Source of the DNA: Hepsetus odoe
Lineage: Eukaryota; Chordata; Actinopteri; Characiformes; Hepsetidae
DNA length: 64,000 bases
Assembly (NCBI GenBank): GCA_017165825.1
Contig: CM029387.1
Coordinates: 2,511,001 to 2,575,000 of the forward strand
Reading direction: 5' to 3'
A model generated the notes under the pieces. The model was given only the letters and a program-made list of their open reading frames with translations. It ran no database searches and had not been told where the DNA came from. The position numbers and the translations under genes are program-made. This document shows positions 35,303-47,700 of the stretch, piece by piece. Every line of letters starts with the position of its first letter. The stretch's first letter is position 1.

Positions 35303-36990
35303 CAGTGCCTTGCAAAAGTATTTACCCCCCCTTGGCTTTTTACCTAGTTTGTTACATTCCAACCTTTAATTTAAATGTTTCTTTATATTATTTTATGTGA
35401 TGGATCTGCACAAAATGGTCTAAGTTGGTGAAGTGAAATGAGAAATATATATATCAAATAAATAAATGAATAAAAAAAAACTGCAAATTGACGTGCATAT
35501 GTGCACATGCATATGACGTGCATATGCCATGAAGCCCCTAAAAAGTCCTGGTCACATAATTAGTGAAATGAAGTCCACCTGTGTGCAATCTAAGTGTCAT
35601 GTGATCTGTCAGTATAAACACTCCTTTTCTGAAAGGCCCCAGAGGCTGCAAGACCACTAAGCAAGAGGCATCACACCATGAGGACCAAGGAGCCAAGTCA
35701 GGGACAAAGTTGTTGAGAAGAACAAGTCAGGGTTGGGTTATAAAAAAATATCCAAATCTTTGATGATCCCCCAGAGCACTATCAAATCCATCATCTTCAA
35801 ATAGAAAGAACATGATACCACAACAAACCTGCACAGAGAGGGCCGCCCACCACCCACCAAAACTCATAGACCGGGCAAGGAGGGCATTAATCAGAGAGGC
35901 AGCACAGAGACCAAAGGGAACCCTGAAGGTTCCACTGCAGAGACTGGAGTATCTGTCCATAGGACCACAATAAGCCACTCCATAATACACTCCATAGAGC
36001 TGGGCTTTATGGAAGAGTGGCCAGAAAAAAGACATTATTTAACATTAAAAATAAGAAATCACATTTAGAGTTTGCCAAAAGGCATCTGGGCCAAATGTAT
36101 GAAGGAAGCTGCTCTGGTCAGATGAGACTAAAATGTAACTTTTCAGTCACCAAGGAAAATACTATGTCTGGTGCAAACCCAGCACATCCCATCACCCCAA
36201 GAACAACATCGCCACAGTGAAACATGGTGGTGGCAGCCTCATGCTGTGGAGATGTTTTACAACAGAGGGGACTGGGAAACTGGTCTGAGTCAAGGGAAAG
36301 ATGGATGGTGCTAAGTGAAAGTGACAACCTTTGTCATTGAGAGGTCACAGCACAGCACACAATGAACCACAACGAAATTGGACCTCTGCATTTAACCCAT
36401 GCAAACACCATGCAGCAGGGGGCAGCTATTGAAAGCGCCCAGGGAACAGTGATGGGGACGATACCTTGCTCAAGGGTACCTCAAGGCAACCTACCATTTC
36501 GTTGTGGTTCATGGTTTGCAGTGCTGTGACCTCGCAATGACAAGGGTTGTCACTTTCACTTTTTTCACATTTAAATGTGTTGGAACGGCCCAGTCAAAGT
36601 CCAGACCTCAATCAAATTGAGAATCTTTGGTCTGACTTTGGTCAGATTGCTGTTCACAAGCGGAAACAATCCAATATGAAGGATCTGGGGCAGTTTTGCC
36701 TTGAGGAACAGGCAAAAATCCCAGTGGCAAGATGTGGCTCAAAGAGACTCCAAAGCAACTTGCAGCTGTAATTGCCACAAAAGGTGGCTCTACAAAGTAC
36801 TGACTTTAGGGTGGTGAATAGTTATGCACACTGAAGTTTTCTGTTATTTTGAACATCTTCAATGTTCTGTAAATGAAATCAGACAATTCTCAAACAATCA
36901 AACCCAAACAATCCATTTTTATTCCAGGTTGTGATGCAACAAAACATGACAAATGCCAAGGAGGGGGGGGGGGGTACTTTTGCAAGCTCT
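35303..36990 (+). mobile_element. Tc1-like transposon, inactivated and split by a SINE
   Basis: The left TIR CAGTGCCTTGCAAAAGTATT follows TA at 35301-35302. The right end GGGGTACTTTTGCAAG is its inverse, though the last bases are degraded. The interior decodes, with many stops and frame shifts, as Tc1 transposase: LLWSDETKM and HGGGSLMLW before the SINE, and SQSPDLNQIENLW after it, which contains the third catalytic acidic residue. Without the SINE at 36313-36565 the element is about 1.4 kb, normal for Tc1. Inactive. Confidence 0.85.
36313..36565 (-). mobile_element. SINE copy with inverted tail (foldback) inside the Tc1 element
   Basis: 36313-36495 is antisense to the SINE at 18915-19170 but lacks the tRNA head. 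36497-36565 is the same tail in sense orientation, so the ends form an inverted repeat (GTGAAAGTGACAACC ... GTTGTCACTTTCACTT). Either an inverted 5' end formed during integration or two partial copies joined. Confidence 0.75.
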
Positions 36991-37175
36991 TCAAATGCCC
37001 ACAAATGTTCACAAGCACTGATATTAGCTTAGCGCTAACACACTGCTAGAAATCCATGAGGGGAGTTTGCAGAAATGTTCACAGATGTTGTATTTTTCAT
37101 TCAGATTTTTAATATAATTGTGGCATTGATGGATCAAAGTGTACTGCTGGGTAAATAACCGAACAAAGTGGTGAT

Positions 37176-37640
37176 GCAGTCCTGTGCCAAATCCTTGAGC
37201 CTCATTTTGTTATTTGTTTGCTCTGGATTTCACCTTCTTGGCACAAAAATGGTCTTTCACGCCTGTCAAACTGTCTTTTCTTTGTCATGTTGAGCAGATT
37301 AAATAGAAAAAATGGGAACATTTTACTGTGAGAGGCTGCAAAATGTTTAAAGATTCAAGGTTCTAGATAAAGGGGTTCCACCCACTCAGCGTTCAGCATC
37401 AGCAGTAAATGAATCCCCTGGTCATCTGGAATCATCTGCACTTGTTTCTTCACTGCTTCATGTCTTCAGTTTGATGCTTTGTTCTGCTTGAAGGTTCAGA
37501 CGTAGATCACTGTGTGGATGAACCAACACAAAACTATCAAACTGCTCAGGTACAGAGACTGGACTGAACATGAGAGACAACAACACTGTCCTTCAGGAAG
37601 ATCTGGAGAACTGCTCCTCAACAAGACATTAAAATACATG
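37176..37640 (-). mobile_element. VNTR-MITE copy 3 (one 69-bp unit, reverse orientation)
   Basis: The right TIR reads inverted from 37176 (CAGTCCTGTGCCAAATCCTTG). The arm and one unit (37543-37611) follow in reverse complement, and the left arm stops after GCTCCTCAACAAGACATTAA, so the left TIR is missing. This copy preserves the longest right arm of the family. Confidence 0.72.
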
Positions 37641-37649
37641 CGTTGCGTC

Positions 37650-37698
37650 TCACTGTGTGCGGTGTTTCACAATGACAAGAATAGTCACTTTCACTTTA
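37650..37698 (+). repeat. SINE tail fragment
   Basis: Short remnant of the tail of the 18915-19170 family (CACAATGACAAGAATAGTCA, CTTTCACTTT), abutting the truncated MITE. Confidence 0.5.
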
Positions 37699-37699
37699 A

Positions 37700-38670
37700 A
37701 ATGACCTTAATCACTTCCTTTACATTAGTTACAGAATCCTTTTTAGGACATAACGAGTAATTTATAGTAGAAAAATTTGTGGTTTTATATATATTTGCAT
37801 TTTGTTATTTCGTAATTATAGAAAAATTGAAAGAATTTAACTGAAACAAAATATTATAATTTTGCTTCGATAATGACTAACAGTTGGAATCAAAAAATGG
37901 AAATTTTACAGTATTTACTGAAATTTATCCGCCGTGGAGTCATTAATAGCGGTAATTTATAGTAGCTACTGAATAAATAAGGGGGAAAATGGATCATTAA
38001 TAACAGTTATGGAATAATTGATAAAGGATGCCGAGCTATTTATGGTTGTTACTGAAGAAAATTAAACAAAAATTTTAAACCAGACCTGAACACTGCCCTA
38101 AATCCTAAATTTGCTGCATGTAAAGCCACAGCTCTCTGATACACGTAACTCCAGAATGAATTTGAGATTGTGATCACGCAGCAGAAGAGTGATGGAACAG
38201 TGAGGGTTAAAGAGAGTGTTCATCATGAACCTTATTCGGTGTCCAAGATAAACAGTGTGGTCATGATGTGTTTGTAAAGGCCCCCAGTCTCCTCATTAAT
38301 GTATAACTGGGGGATTGCTGGGTCACAGCCGGAGGGGGAAGTGTGTACAGCGTGTGTTAATGTGTGTTCAGATGTGAAGGACACTTGCAAGAGTGAAGGA
38401 TTTCTCTGTGGTTCTTCTGTCCCGCTCACCCTTCCCATCCTCTCTGCACTTCCCGTTCACACCTTTCCTCCAGAGGTTAATGTGAGCCTATTATTCGCCT
38501 CTTCTCTTTCCTTTTGTTTTCTTTTATATTTCTCAGAAGCGCCTCTGAGTTTGAAGAGAACCGTCCATCATCAGGACTGATCATCCATGAATGATGAAAT
38601 TCCTCAATTCGTCAGCATTTAACTCCTCCAAACACAGCACAGTGAACACGCACACCAGGAGCAACGACTG
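37700..38670. other. Intergenic, no gene seen
   Basis: AT-rich unique DNA with no feature recognised. Confidence 0.5.
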
Positions 38671-38726
38671 CGCCCGAGGAGCAGTGATGGGGATGGTACC
38701 TTGCTCAAGGGTACCTCGAGGTAACC
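38671..38726 (-). repeat. SINE body fragment
   Basis: CGCCCGAGGAGCAGTGATGG and GGTACCTTGCTCAAGGGTAC match the body of the 18915-19170 family in antisense. Confidence 0.6.
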
Positions 38727-38809
38727 TTCAGGTCTGGGACCCCGTGATTAAGAGGGAAAGAACCAAAAAGTGAAGGACAGCAAATAGTTTCTCCCTAAAA
38801 GGACACACA

Positions 38810-38985
38810 GGGACAGCCTGATGGTTGGACAAGGGTCTTGTAAAGAGAGGGGTGGGGGTTCAATCCCCTGGACCAGCAGGAAAAATGGAGGCAGACAGGA
38901 GGTGAAACACTTTCCCACTCCTGCTTCCACGCCTCCAAGACCCTCAACCCCATAACTGCCCCCACGGCACAGGTATTGCACCCTA
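38810..38985 (+). repeat. SINE-like repeat, diverged
   Basis: A B-box-like GGGGGTTCAATCCCC occurs at about 38866-38880, then the CCCCATAACTGCCCCCACG block also seen near 10735. Confidence 0.45.
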
Positions 38986-38989
38986 CAGC

Positions 38990-40380
38990 TTCTGGTGGGT
39001 GTGCTCACTATGGGATGGGAGGCTCCAAAATGCATCGCGTCACATTTAAAAGCCCCGCCCCAACAGGAAATGATTCAATATAATTTCACGGCAGCTGGAC
39101 TGTCTATTTCTCTGGGCTCTGAGCACAGTATTTATTCTATAGCATCATTATGTTTATCCTCCCTGACAGTACAGATCTATAGTTACTCCAGATCAGATCA
39201 GACCCAGAAACACAGCCTCTGATTGGTCGGCAGACTCAGTCGAGTAACAGGATGGGGATTTTTGGAGAAATGGGTCAATAATCCCAGAATACATTCAGTG
39301 TTCAGTTTACCAAATTCTTGTGGAAGATCCACAGGGGTCAAATATCATCCACTATCAGTCGTTTTCTAACCGGCAGAAAAATTCACTCCTTTTTTTTGAG
39401 AGATCAATGACTTACTTTGAAACGCTCCTCGACTGCAGTCCCACATTTTTTTATTTTTTTTGCTCGAAACTCAAATGAGCAGATACACCGAATAAAAAAA
39501 CAGCTTGAAGTGCTTTCAGCTGAAGCCACAGTTGTTTTTAGCAGGATGTGTTTGATTTAATTCGATGTAGTTATTTTTGCGTGCGCTCGAAACAGAAAAA
39601 CGAACGACCTTCCAAAACCAGTTCTGGAGCAAAATGACTGAAAAAGCTGAAACAGGCTTGTTTTGTATCAGAACAGCCGTGTTTGCTCAGGGAGACATGT
39701 TGGAGTGAAGTTGTCTCGGTGGCTCATGGGAGATTTTTTCCCCTCTAATCAACATAATTAAGTCCCGTTGCTTCAAAGCACACACTCATTTGGGGTCTAG
39801 ACTGTGGCCCTATGGGAAATTAGAAAATGTGTTTCTGTTTTGATACAGGTCACGACGTCTCAACACTCAACCTCTAAAACCAACGGTCTGCACAAAAGAA
39901 TACAAAAAATAATGATCATTTCTGAAAGCTCAACGAATAAAGTGAATTTTTCATGTTTTATAAAGTTACGGTTGTGTTTGTGGAAAGAAACATCCTTTAT
40001 ATTTTCACATTCATGTCATTTCTTGATGGAAATGTAAATTTACAGAATGTAATTCATCAGGAAACTTTGCAAGTTGATGAAATAACGCACTAACACGTCC
40101 TCTGTGACTTTTCAGGGAGGTGGGGTTTTGGACAGAGGGCCTCGAGGAGTATCCCGCCACAGTGGGGGGACGGGGCGTCACTGCAAATAAAAGGAGCAGC
40201 AATGACAAAATGACAGCAGTGACTTCCAGAGAAGTTCCAGCATCACTGGAGTCTAATGTTGGTCAGTAGAGTCTGAGAGACTTCATGTACACGAGGATCT
40301 AAAACCCTGAACGAGGGTCTGCAGATCATTTCCTCACGTTCATACCGACAGACCCGCGGCAGCTGAATAAATCAGTAGAT
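38990..40380. other. Intergenic, no gene seen
   Basis: Unique AT-rich DNA. Short CTCTGATTGGTC-type motifs (39217-39230) recall the dispersed repeat at 5.9 kb but without extended homology. Confidence 0.5.
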
Positions 40381-40383
40381 GGG

Positions 40384-40580
40384 ATGGAGGTGGTCTAGTG
40401 GTGGTTCTTGCCTACAGACCTCTGGATCAAGAGGTCCCAGGTTCGAATCCCACCTCTGGCACTACCACCACTGGGACCCTGAGCAAGACCCTTAACCCTG
40501 AGTGTCCCCTGGGGGTCTGTCCCTGTAATTAGGACATGGACGTCTCTCTGGATAAATGCTGTAAATGTAAATGTAGATAC
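40384..40580 (+). mobile_element. tRNA-derived SINE, near full length
   Basis: The head GGAGGTGGTCTAGTGGTGG carries the A box and GGTTCGAATCC at about 40441-40451 the B box. The body has CTGGGACCCTGAGCAAGACC; the tail is CTGGATAAATGCTGTAAATG followed by TAAATGTA repeats, a typical 3' end. The copy at 40-210 is an older antisense relative. Confidence 0.85.
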
Positions 40581-40589
40581 TGTGTGTTT

Positions 40590-41064
40590 TATCATTACGG
40601 AGTAATTTAAAGAAGATAAAAAAATGAATTCTAATGAATTCATAAAGAATGAAACATCGATCATATTGTGAATATTTCATGGTGGAATCGTTTCTTGAAG
40701 TTATTGAAAAATAAGCCTAAAAAAGTGGAAAAAGGTTAATGAGCATAATAATATTAAGTCGAATGTACTTAATAAAACATAGTAATAATAATGCAATAAT
40801 AATAAAATAAAATGTAATAATACTCTTACTACAACTTCTACTACTATTACGAACAATGAGATTGTTAATTTAAAATTTTATTAATAATAGACTACTATTC
40901 TGGGTTAGAGTTTGAAAGCAGAAGAGGAAATTTGAATTTGAATAATTTTTAAATACATTATTTGCATTTAAATCATTTTAGAAATGATATTTACACATTA
41001 TAAAAAATAAATATATATATATATTTTTTAAATGTTATGTTGGTTTTAATAACTCAGGTCTTGG
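40590..41064. other. AT-rich intergenic DNA
   Basis: ATA/AAT simple repeats at about 40745-40860 and an AT run at 41005-41025; no gene. Confidence 0.6.
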
Positions 41065-41260
41065 AGCCAGACCGTGAAAGGATATATTGCTGGCATTTTT
41101 AATAGCAGGATGGACAGCACTACTAGCCCTTTAAAGGGATTCGGTATCGGCCGCTCGGGACGCAGGGACCACATCTGCTGGAGTGTCCGTCCCAGCCGAG
41201 CTGTTTGGGGCCCCTATGGGGCCACTGCAATGAAACTGTATCCTCCCTTACATTCGCCAT
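41065..41260. promoter_or_regulatory. Candidate conserved non-coding element
   Basis: An abrupt GC-rich, repeat-free island in AT-rich DNA with CCCTTTAAAGGG, CGGTATCGGCCGCTCGGG and GGGGCCCCTATGGGGCC. The frame at 41074-41283 has no known domain. It lies 3.4 kb downstream of the st3gal3 stop. Confidence 0.3.
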
Positions 41261-41614
41261 GTAAATACAGAGAAAGAGGGTGAATGTTTGTCTTCTTTTC
41301 ACTCTCTCAGCAGGTAGGGGGACAGGAAATCAACTTTCTCTTCCCACAGGTTCGTCCCGTTTTCCAAAACCTCCCTCCAAATCTGATTAAAATCCCGTGG
41401 GCTTTTAAATTCAGCAACGAAATGCAGTGTTTTTTTATTTTTATTTGGTTTTTCTGATTGGCTCGTTAATTCTAAAAGCTGGAGGCTCTGATTGGTTCAT
41501 GTAAATGAGCTAATCTAGATGTTTCTAGCAAGAAGTAAATCTGATCTCTCTGTTCATCTTTAAACATCAAACCCAAATGTCTTGCCGTTTCTTTACTTTT
41601 GGAAGTAAACTCAA

Positions 41615-41824
41615 TTCCCAGGTGGGACGTTCTGGGTCCTTCCCGTGTGGAATGGATGTTATCCGTGTCCACGTGTTTCCTCCCACCGTCCAAAGACATC
41701 CGGGTGGATTAGAGACGCTTAATTGTCCCCTTAGGTGTGAGTGTGTTTGTCCGTGTATCTGCCATGTCCTGGTGACCTGTCCAGGGTGTGTCTCCGCCTT
41801 TCGCCCGGTGAGAGCTGGGATAGA
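41615..41824 (+). repeat. SINE, body and tail
   Basis: Same type as 1885-2592: TTCCCAGGTGGGACGTTCTG at the decayed B box, CCGTCCAAAGACATCCGGGT, then GTCCTGGTGACCTGTCCAGG and AGCTGGGATAGAC. Confidence 0.7.
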
Positions 41825-41829
41825 CTTTG

Positions 41830-42600
41830 ACAAAAGTGAGCTTTTGAACTTTGTGGTCCACAGTGAAGATCTCACCGTTTATAACATCTTCACAGCAAAG
41901 AGCACAACCTTGTGATCTTCATTAGCATTTGGTCTTTAATCGTTTATTTCATTCTTAAATAAAACAAAAAGCAGACGATTCCACCTATTCCGAGAAACAG
42001 ACACGAGTGTTCGACACAACCATGACCATGCATGCGCTACAACTGATGAACTGGCAGTTTCCACAGCAGGTCACTCTGAATCCAGCAGCTCTAGAGCTTC
42101 ACAACATCACTTTTCCACATCCCAAACTGGGACGTTTAATAGAGTGTCTGAGCCAGAAACCAGCATGTGATTGGTCAGGCAAAACCGTAGTGCTGAGTCA
42201 GTCAAGGCCTAAGGACGTTGTTCAGTTTCTGTAGGTGTTTAGACGCGGACACAGATCAGGAAGCACTTCAAAATACTACATTACTGCATTACATATCTTT
42301 GGCATGAGATCCAGATACTTCGTATCCAGGTTTTAACACGTTTTCAAACTTAATAAATATGTTTCTGATAAATTTTGTGGACTGGCTGGACCAATCCCGG
42401 TTTGGCTCGCCACATCTGCAGCCATAAGCTTCCTGCATGGAACAAAAATATAGCTTACAAGTTCACGAATGATCACTCTAAGCAGGTGAGGTCCAAATTG
42501 GCAAAATGATTTTGACTGCATTTGTCATTTAAGATATTAAATGTACGAAAGTAAGGAGGAACAGTAACACGTACTGAGTTTAATCTCGAGATGTTCAGGG
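41830..42600. other. Intergenic, no gene seen
   Basis: Unique DNA; may include distal st3gal3 3' UTR, which I cannot delimit. Confidence 0.4.
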
Positions 42601-43115
42601 GATCAGCCACAACATTAAAACCACCAAGAGGTCAAGTGAACAACATTGAGAATGGGGGGTTATATCAGGAAGTGAGTTCTTGAAATTGATGTGTTGAGCA
42701 TCTGATGCTCCTCAGAGAAGAACCAAACTGTGATGGCCTGCTCAGAGCATCTTCAACAGTTCTGTGGGGTGTTTCTGGTAGGCAGTGAAAAAAAAGTGGT
42801 CCAAAAAAGGACAGAATGATGGATGCCCCAAGACCAAGAGTGATGCAAATGGGAAGCAGAGGTCGTCCCGTCTGGTCCAATCCTGAAGAGCTTCTTTAAC
42901 ACAAGTATGGAAAAAATTCTTGCTAGAACTGATAGTGATGTAGAAACAGTGAATCCCCGCGTATGAAAGTGTTCTTCAGCAGAACAATGTTTGAGGAACA
43001 TGATCAACAGTTCAAGGTGGCCTTCAAACTCAAACTCAGGATCTGTGGGAGGTGCTGGACAAACCAACACACCTTCCCGAGACCTTCCAAAGTCTGTTAA
43101 TGTTATGGCTGATGA
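42601..43115 (+). mobile_element. Tc1-like transposon, internally deleted
   Basis: It starts GATCAGCCACAACATTAAAAC and ends with the inverse-like GTTAATGTTATGGCTGAT. The interior aligns in order with the start of a familiar fish Tc1 transposase region (GTTCTTGAAATTGATGTGTT, GTGGGGTGTTTCTGGTA, AAAGTGGTCCAAAAAAGGAC) and then jumps to its end (TTTGAGGAACATGA, ATCTGTGGGAGGTGCTGGAC). About 1 kb of middle sequence, with most catalytic residues, is gone. Confidence 0.8.
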
Positions 43116-44642
43116 GTGTATTGCATAATAGAAACACTGATTTCCAAAATATGGATTTTTCCACTTACACTTAAGGCTTTTCAATACTGTTAGCTTGAAT
43201 TTGATGCCATTTTCTGATTAACAGCATATTTTAATTCTATATTGTTGTACCCATGCTACATTGCGAGCTTTTCACACAGTAAACAGTGTGAGAATCAAAA
43301 GAAAAGCGAGGAAAAAAAGCTCTAGGCATATTTGGTACCAACAAAAAAGCAGCAGAAATGAACTTTCCTCTAAATTTCTAAACAGCTAAAAATAAAAAAC
43401 AAAAACAAAAAAAACAATGAAAACCAAACAATTATTAAAACATTTCTGACCGAAAGGGTAAAAATCTGAACCGCCACAGATCTGGATACAGTTTTACTGT
43501 ACATGCCAGAGAAGGTGCGTGGTGGGGTCTGGGCAGTGATGGATGTGGGTCAGTTAGTGAGACACCTCTTTTGATTTGGATGCCCTTTTAGTCACTCAGT
43601 CAACCGAAATTTAGTTCATAATCAGGATCATTTAGAAGACACAATCTAGCTGCTGATTCTTAACATCACAAGAACAGAAGCAAATTACCTGACAGTGATG
43701 AGCCTGCGTGATCGTACATCCTTTAAGAATAAACCTCTTTAGAAAGACATAGAAATACAGACGGCAAGTCATCCAAAAGTACAAAATCAAACGTATTTGG
43801 AAAAAGAATGTTGACGACGTATCACAAAAGTAAACGTTTGGATTCTTTCAGAGAGAAGTGCTTCGAAAGGAGGAAGAGGATGGAATGGCAGAACCAACCA
43901 GAAGGTTTCAGGCCAGTTGGAGTCAATTTGAAGAAAACAAGAAGGAAGGAAGAAAAGAATCATTCAGAAATCAAGGCGTCCACTGAAGAGAGTCTGACCA
44001 TTTTTAAAATCCCCGGTTAAAAAGGCTTAAAATCTCTTACCAAAATAAATAATTTAAAAAGAATTAAATCTCCGTTCGTCGGAAAGAAAAGACGAGTCTG
44101 ACATTGAGGAGGTGGACAGCTTTCTAGGCTCAGAGGAAACAATATCAAGGCCATCCTCTGGCTTTCTGGCAGCAAGGGGACCGCAGACTGGTCAGGACGG
44201 AATCTTCCAAAAAGGCAAACCAATTAATAAATCAATAAAATCGAAAAAACAAAAACAACGTGTGTATACACAGTGAATACATTCAGGCTGTAGAGGAGCG
44301 TCTCCTCCTGAAGAGGTACATTTGGCACAATCAGTTGAGTTCTTTCCTGCAGCGCCATTTCAGTTCGCCACCTCTGTTGTGTTTTGAAAAGCGTTCGGAT
44401 CGAACCGCGGCGAGGATGAAATAGAGATCGGTTGTCTCCTGAGACGCTCAAGAACACACAAAGTCCACTGTGGTGTCCTGCTCAGAGGAAGCTTGTCGGT
44501 CAGAAGGCACGTGTGCTTTTCTACTAAGGTGTCATTTTCCCGCTGCAGCGAAACGATCCAATGTTCTCCGGTACCTTGGCCTGGGTCTTCCAACATCCTT
44601 CGTTCAGTCCTGCTCTGGGGACGGCGCTCCACCTTGCTAGAC
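43116..44642. other. st3gal3 3' UTR / downstream flank
   Basis: Directly downstream of the st3gal3 stop on the - strand, so at least the right part should be 3' UTR. No convincing poly(A) signal was fixed, and no other gene is seen. Confidence 0.4.
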
Positions 44643-44732
44643 TTAAATCCCCTTTGTCAGGTCTGTGATGATGTTGGCCTTTACCAGCTTTTGGAGAAAC
44701 TCCTTCTCCTTTGAGATGTTGTGAGTCCATGA
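44643..44732 (-). CDS. st3gal3: st3gal3 last coding exon (motif VS and stop)
   Basis: Acceptor TTGACCCCACAG ends at 44733. Thirty codons including TAA at 44645-44643. SWTHNISKEKEFLQKLVKAN carries the HxxxxE motif. Confidence 0.93.
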   Translation of the reverse strand, partial: SWTHNISKEKEFLQKLVKANIITDLTKGI

Positions 44733-47700
44733 CTGTGGGGTCAAGAGAGAGAATAGTAAACAGGCATTCTGGAAAATAAAAGATGTTCAAATTGTTACAA
44801 CTACAGATATCTTGCCAGAACGTATTTCCTTCATTCGATTATTTCATAAAAATGATTACCTGATTACAGGATCCACAAGAACCTTGTTCAACCTCATCCT
44901 TTGATCTGACCATAGTCCAACATGGACTGAAACATCTACTAAATAAACTTTTGCACACACTGTTTTTATAGCCTTGAGATGCAAAAGATAAAATAGAAAG
45001 ATTTTGAACCCAGACTGATGCTGCTTTCTCTTTCTCCGTATTTTGCTCCAAGAGCCAGCTCCGGGAACTTCATGAAATGGGTTTCTACAGACGAGAGTCC
45101 AGAGTTGAGGATAGGATGCCGTCTGTGAATTGTGAGATAGTGAAAACGTGTTCCCTTTTCTTGATCCGGCATGACTGCACAAAGCGTGGTCCATAACGAG
45201 GTTTGGAAAGCTAGGTCTGACCTCGGTTCTCCTTTACTGCTGCAGGTAAACCTCAACGATTTCTGGTTCTGGGCATCTCCACCACCCTCAGTTGTTCATT
45301 TACAGACCGGAGATCAACAGCGTACATACAGACATTGTTCTTTGTGATTTTAGCCTCTTCGACTTGTTCATAAAGCTCACAGATTTTTGTTGCAATGGAG
45401 CATCCAAGAGGAATCAGATCTGAAGGTTTCAGTTTAGTGTGCTGCTCAGTTATTTATCCATCTACGGTCCGTCTGCTTAAGTTAAGTAAAATCTGTGGAC
45501 GGGATTACTTTTAAAGCTATCTAAAAGTAATATTCAAGAGATTATGGTCACAGATTTCATCTCAGCAACAAGCAGCATGTTGGGCTTCAGGCTGCATAGT
45601 ATGGACTCGCTAAAGAACCAAATGAAGAAACTGATTTAACAGCATTTTAAAAAAGTTATGAAATATTTGATCTGTTTTAAATCCAATTATTTTTACCTAG
45701 ACAAAGTTACAGCAAGTAAAGAAAAACACCTCTCCATCTGAAGATTTGATGTATTTTAACATTATACAAAGTCTTTCTTTGTAATTGATGATAAACCTTT
45801 TGAATAAAAAGCATAACAATGTGTCAATTTACAAAATTTTCACTGCAGCCATTGCAAAAAATAATCACTGCAGCCATTGCAAATCCTATTGGACGTTTTT
45901 AATTGCTGTGGATTGAATAGCACCATGGACTCTTGGGGGAAACATCTAAACCATTTCTTTCCAGGTCAGTGATTCTCCCACCAATGGCAGCTGGAGACAG
46001 ATCCCAAAAAAACAGTTTTTCTGCCACATACAATTATTCTTTTTGTGATTTTCAGGACATAATCCAGCTGCGGTGAAAGGAGGTCATGCTTCCTGTTAGC
46101 ATGTATGGACTTTTGGTTGGGTCTGAGCCACTGAGCCCTGAAGCACTGCAGCTTGGGGCTTGGAGCTCAATGGTTGAAACCAGAGCTTTGGGTTCCTGTG
46201 AGGTTTCTGGGGCTGTGTGGGAGGGACTTAGGGATGGGATGATGGAGGGATTCACAGCTGCCTCTTCACTACTTTCATTCTTTGCCTCTCGCTGGAGGTC
46301 CTGGTCCCAAGCCTATAGTTGAAGTCCCTGGGCTGTCTGCTGCCTGTTTGAAAGATCGCATCCACAACAAAACTAGCAGGTCCAGGAGTATGATTTCAGT
46401 CTCCAGAAGGCGTGAAGAAAAGGGCAGGATGAATGGAAGGGTCTGAATCTTCTCAGAAACGGAAAGGGTAAAGGAGAAGGCCGGAAACGACCCCCTTCCT
46501 TATGTTCCTTAAGTGTCTATAGAAACAGGTGTCTTAGGCTGAACTTGAAGTAGTTTAGGGGTAACTGCTGCATCTGCACTTCATAGTGAGTCACTTCATA
46601 AACAAGAATTACTTCAGCAACTTTGGACCATAACAAACGTCCTGCAGCATGCAAAGGAGGCATGCTTCTGTAATTCTCAGGTTACTCAGAGTGTTGAGTT
46701 GAATACAATGAAAGTCAATTGAAATTCGACGAAGGCTGACTCATAACCTACGTCACAAAGCTGTTGACCAATCCACACATCTGGTTCCACGGTGTGGATG
46801 GAAAGGCAACAACTACTATCTGTAGACAAGAAGCTGACGCTGTTGCATTTCTGCTGGTCCACTTGCTGTAAAATGTTCTACTAAAGTTTTAAATGGTATA
46901 AAAAACAGAAATAAAGGAAGGTATGAAGTTTCAATGTCTTCTTCTTTGGCTGCTCCTGAAAGGGTCGCCATGGCAGATCATCTGGTTCCATTTCTTATAG
47001 TCTTCTGCATCTTCCTCTTTCACACCTGCATGTCCTCTTTCACCACGTCCATAAACCTCCTCTTCATCCTTCCTCTTCTCCTCTTTCCTGGCAGCTCCAT
47101 CTTCAACATCCTCCTCCTGATAGAGTCCTCGTCTCTCCTCTGGACGTGTCCAAACCAACGCAACCTTGCTTCTCTAACTTTGTCTCCAAAACATCTAACC
47201 TGAGCTGTCCCTCTAATATACTCATTTCTAATCCTTTCCAAGGTCTTCTTTTATCTAAGCTTTTGAATACTAAATAAAAAATTTAATTCTTGCAGTAGCA
47301 GTAAGGTGGCTCTGCATTAGACACCAGATACTAACTTTCAATAGAGTCCTTCACAGACATGTCAATGCAGACAGAGAGGAATCTAAAGACATGGACAAAA
47401 CAAAGGTCATCTTCATCAGTACTGGCCTGGAAAAACAGCACGCAGGAAGGCGCCCGTTTCATTCCAGTAATTACACTTCTGCTGTAATCTTCCATTTAGT
47501 GAAGTTACAGGACGAGAAGAAGGTCAGACAAAGGTCTGCACGCTGAGCTCATAGTTCAAGAACAAGCCTGAGTCACTTGCTCAAATATTAGATGTAAATT
47601 ATACCCAAACACTCCCAGCATCCTGAAATGTGACATTTAACGAGCCGTGTTCGGGGCCCTGGTTTGGAAAAAAGGACAAAATGTTGCATGAAGGAGAAAA

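Noticed and set aside
36547..36771. Apparent 74-codon gene with SPDLNQIENLW
   Set aside because: It is the C-terminal part of the inactivated Tc1 transposase, beginning within SINE sequence.
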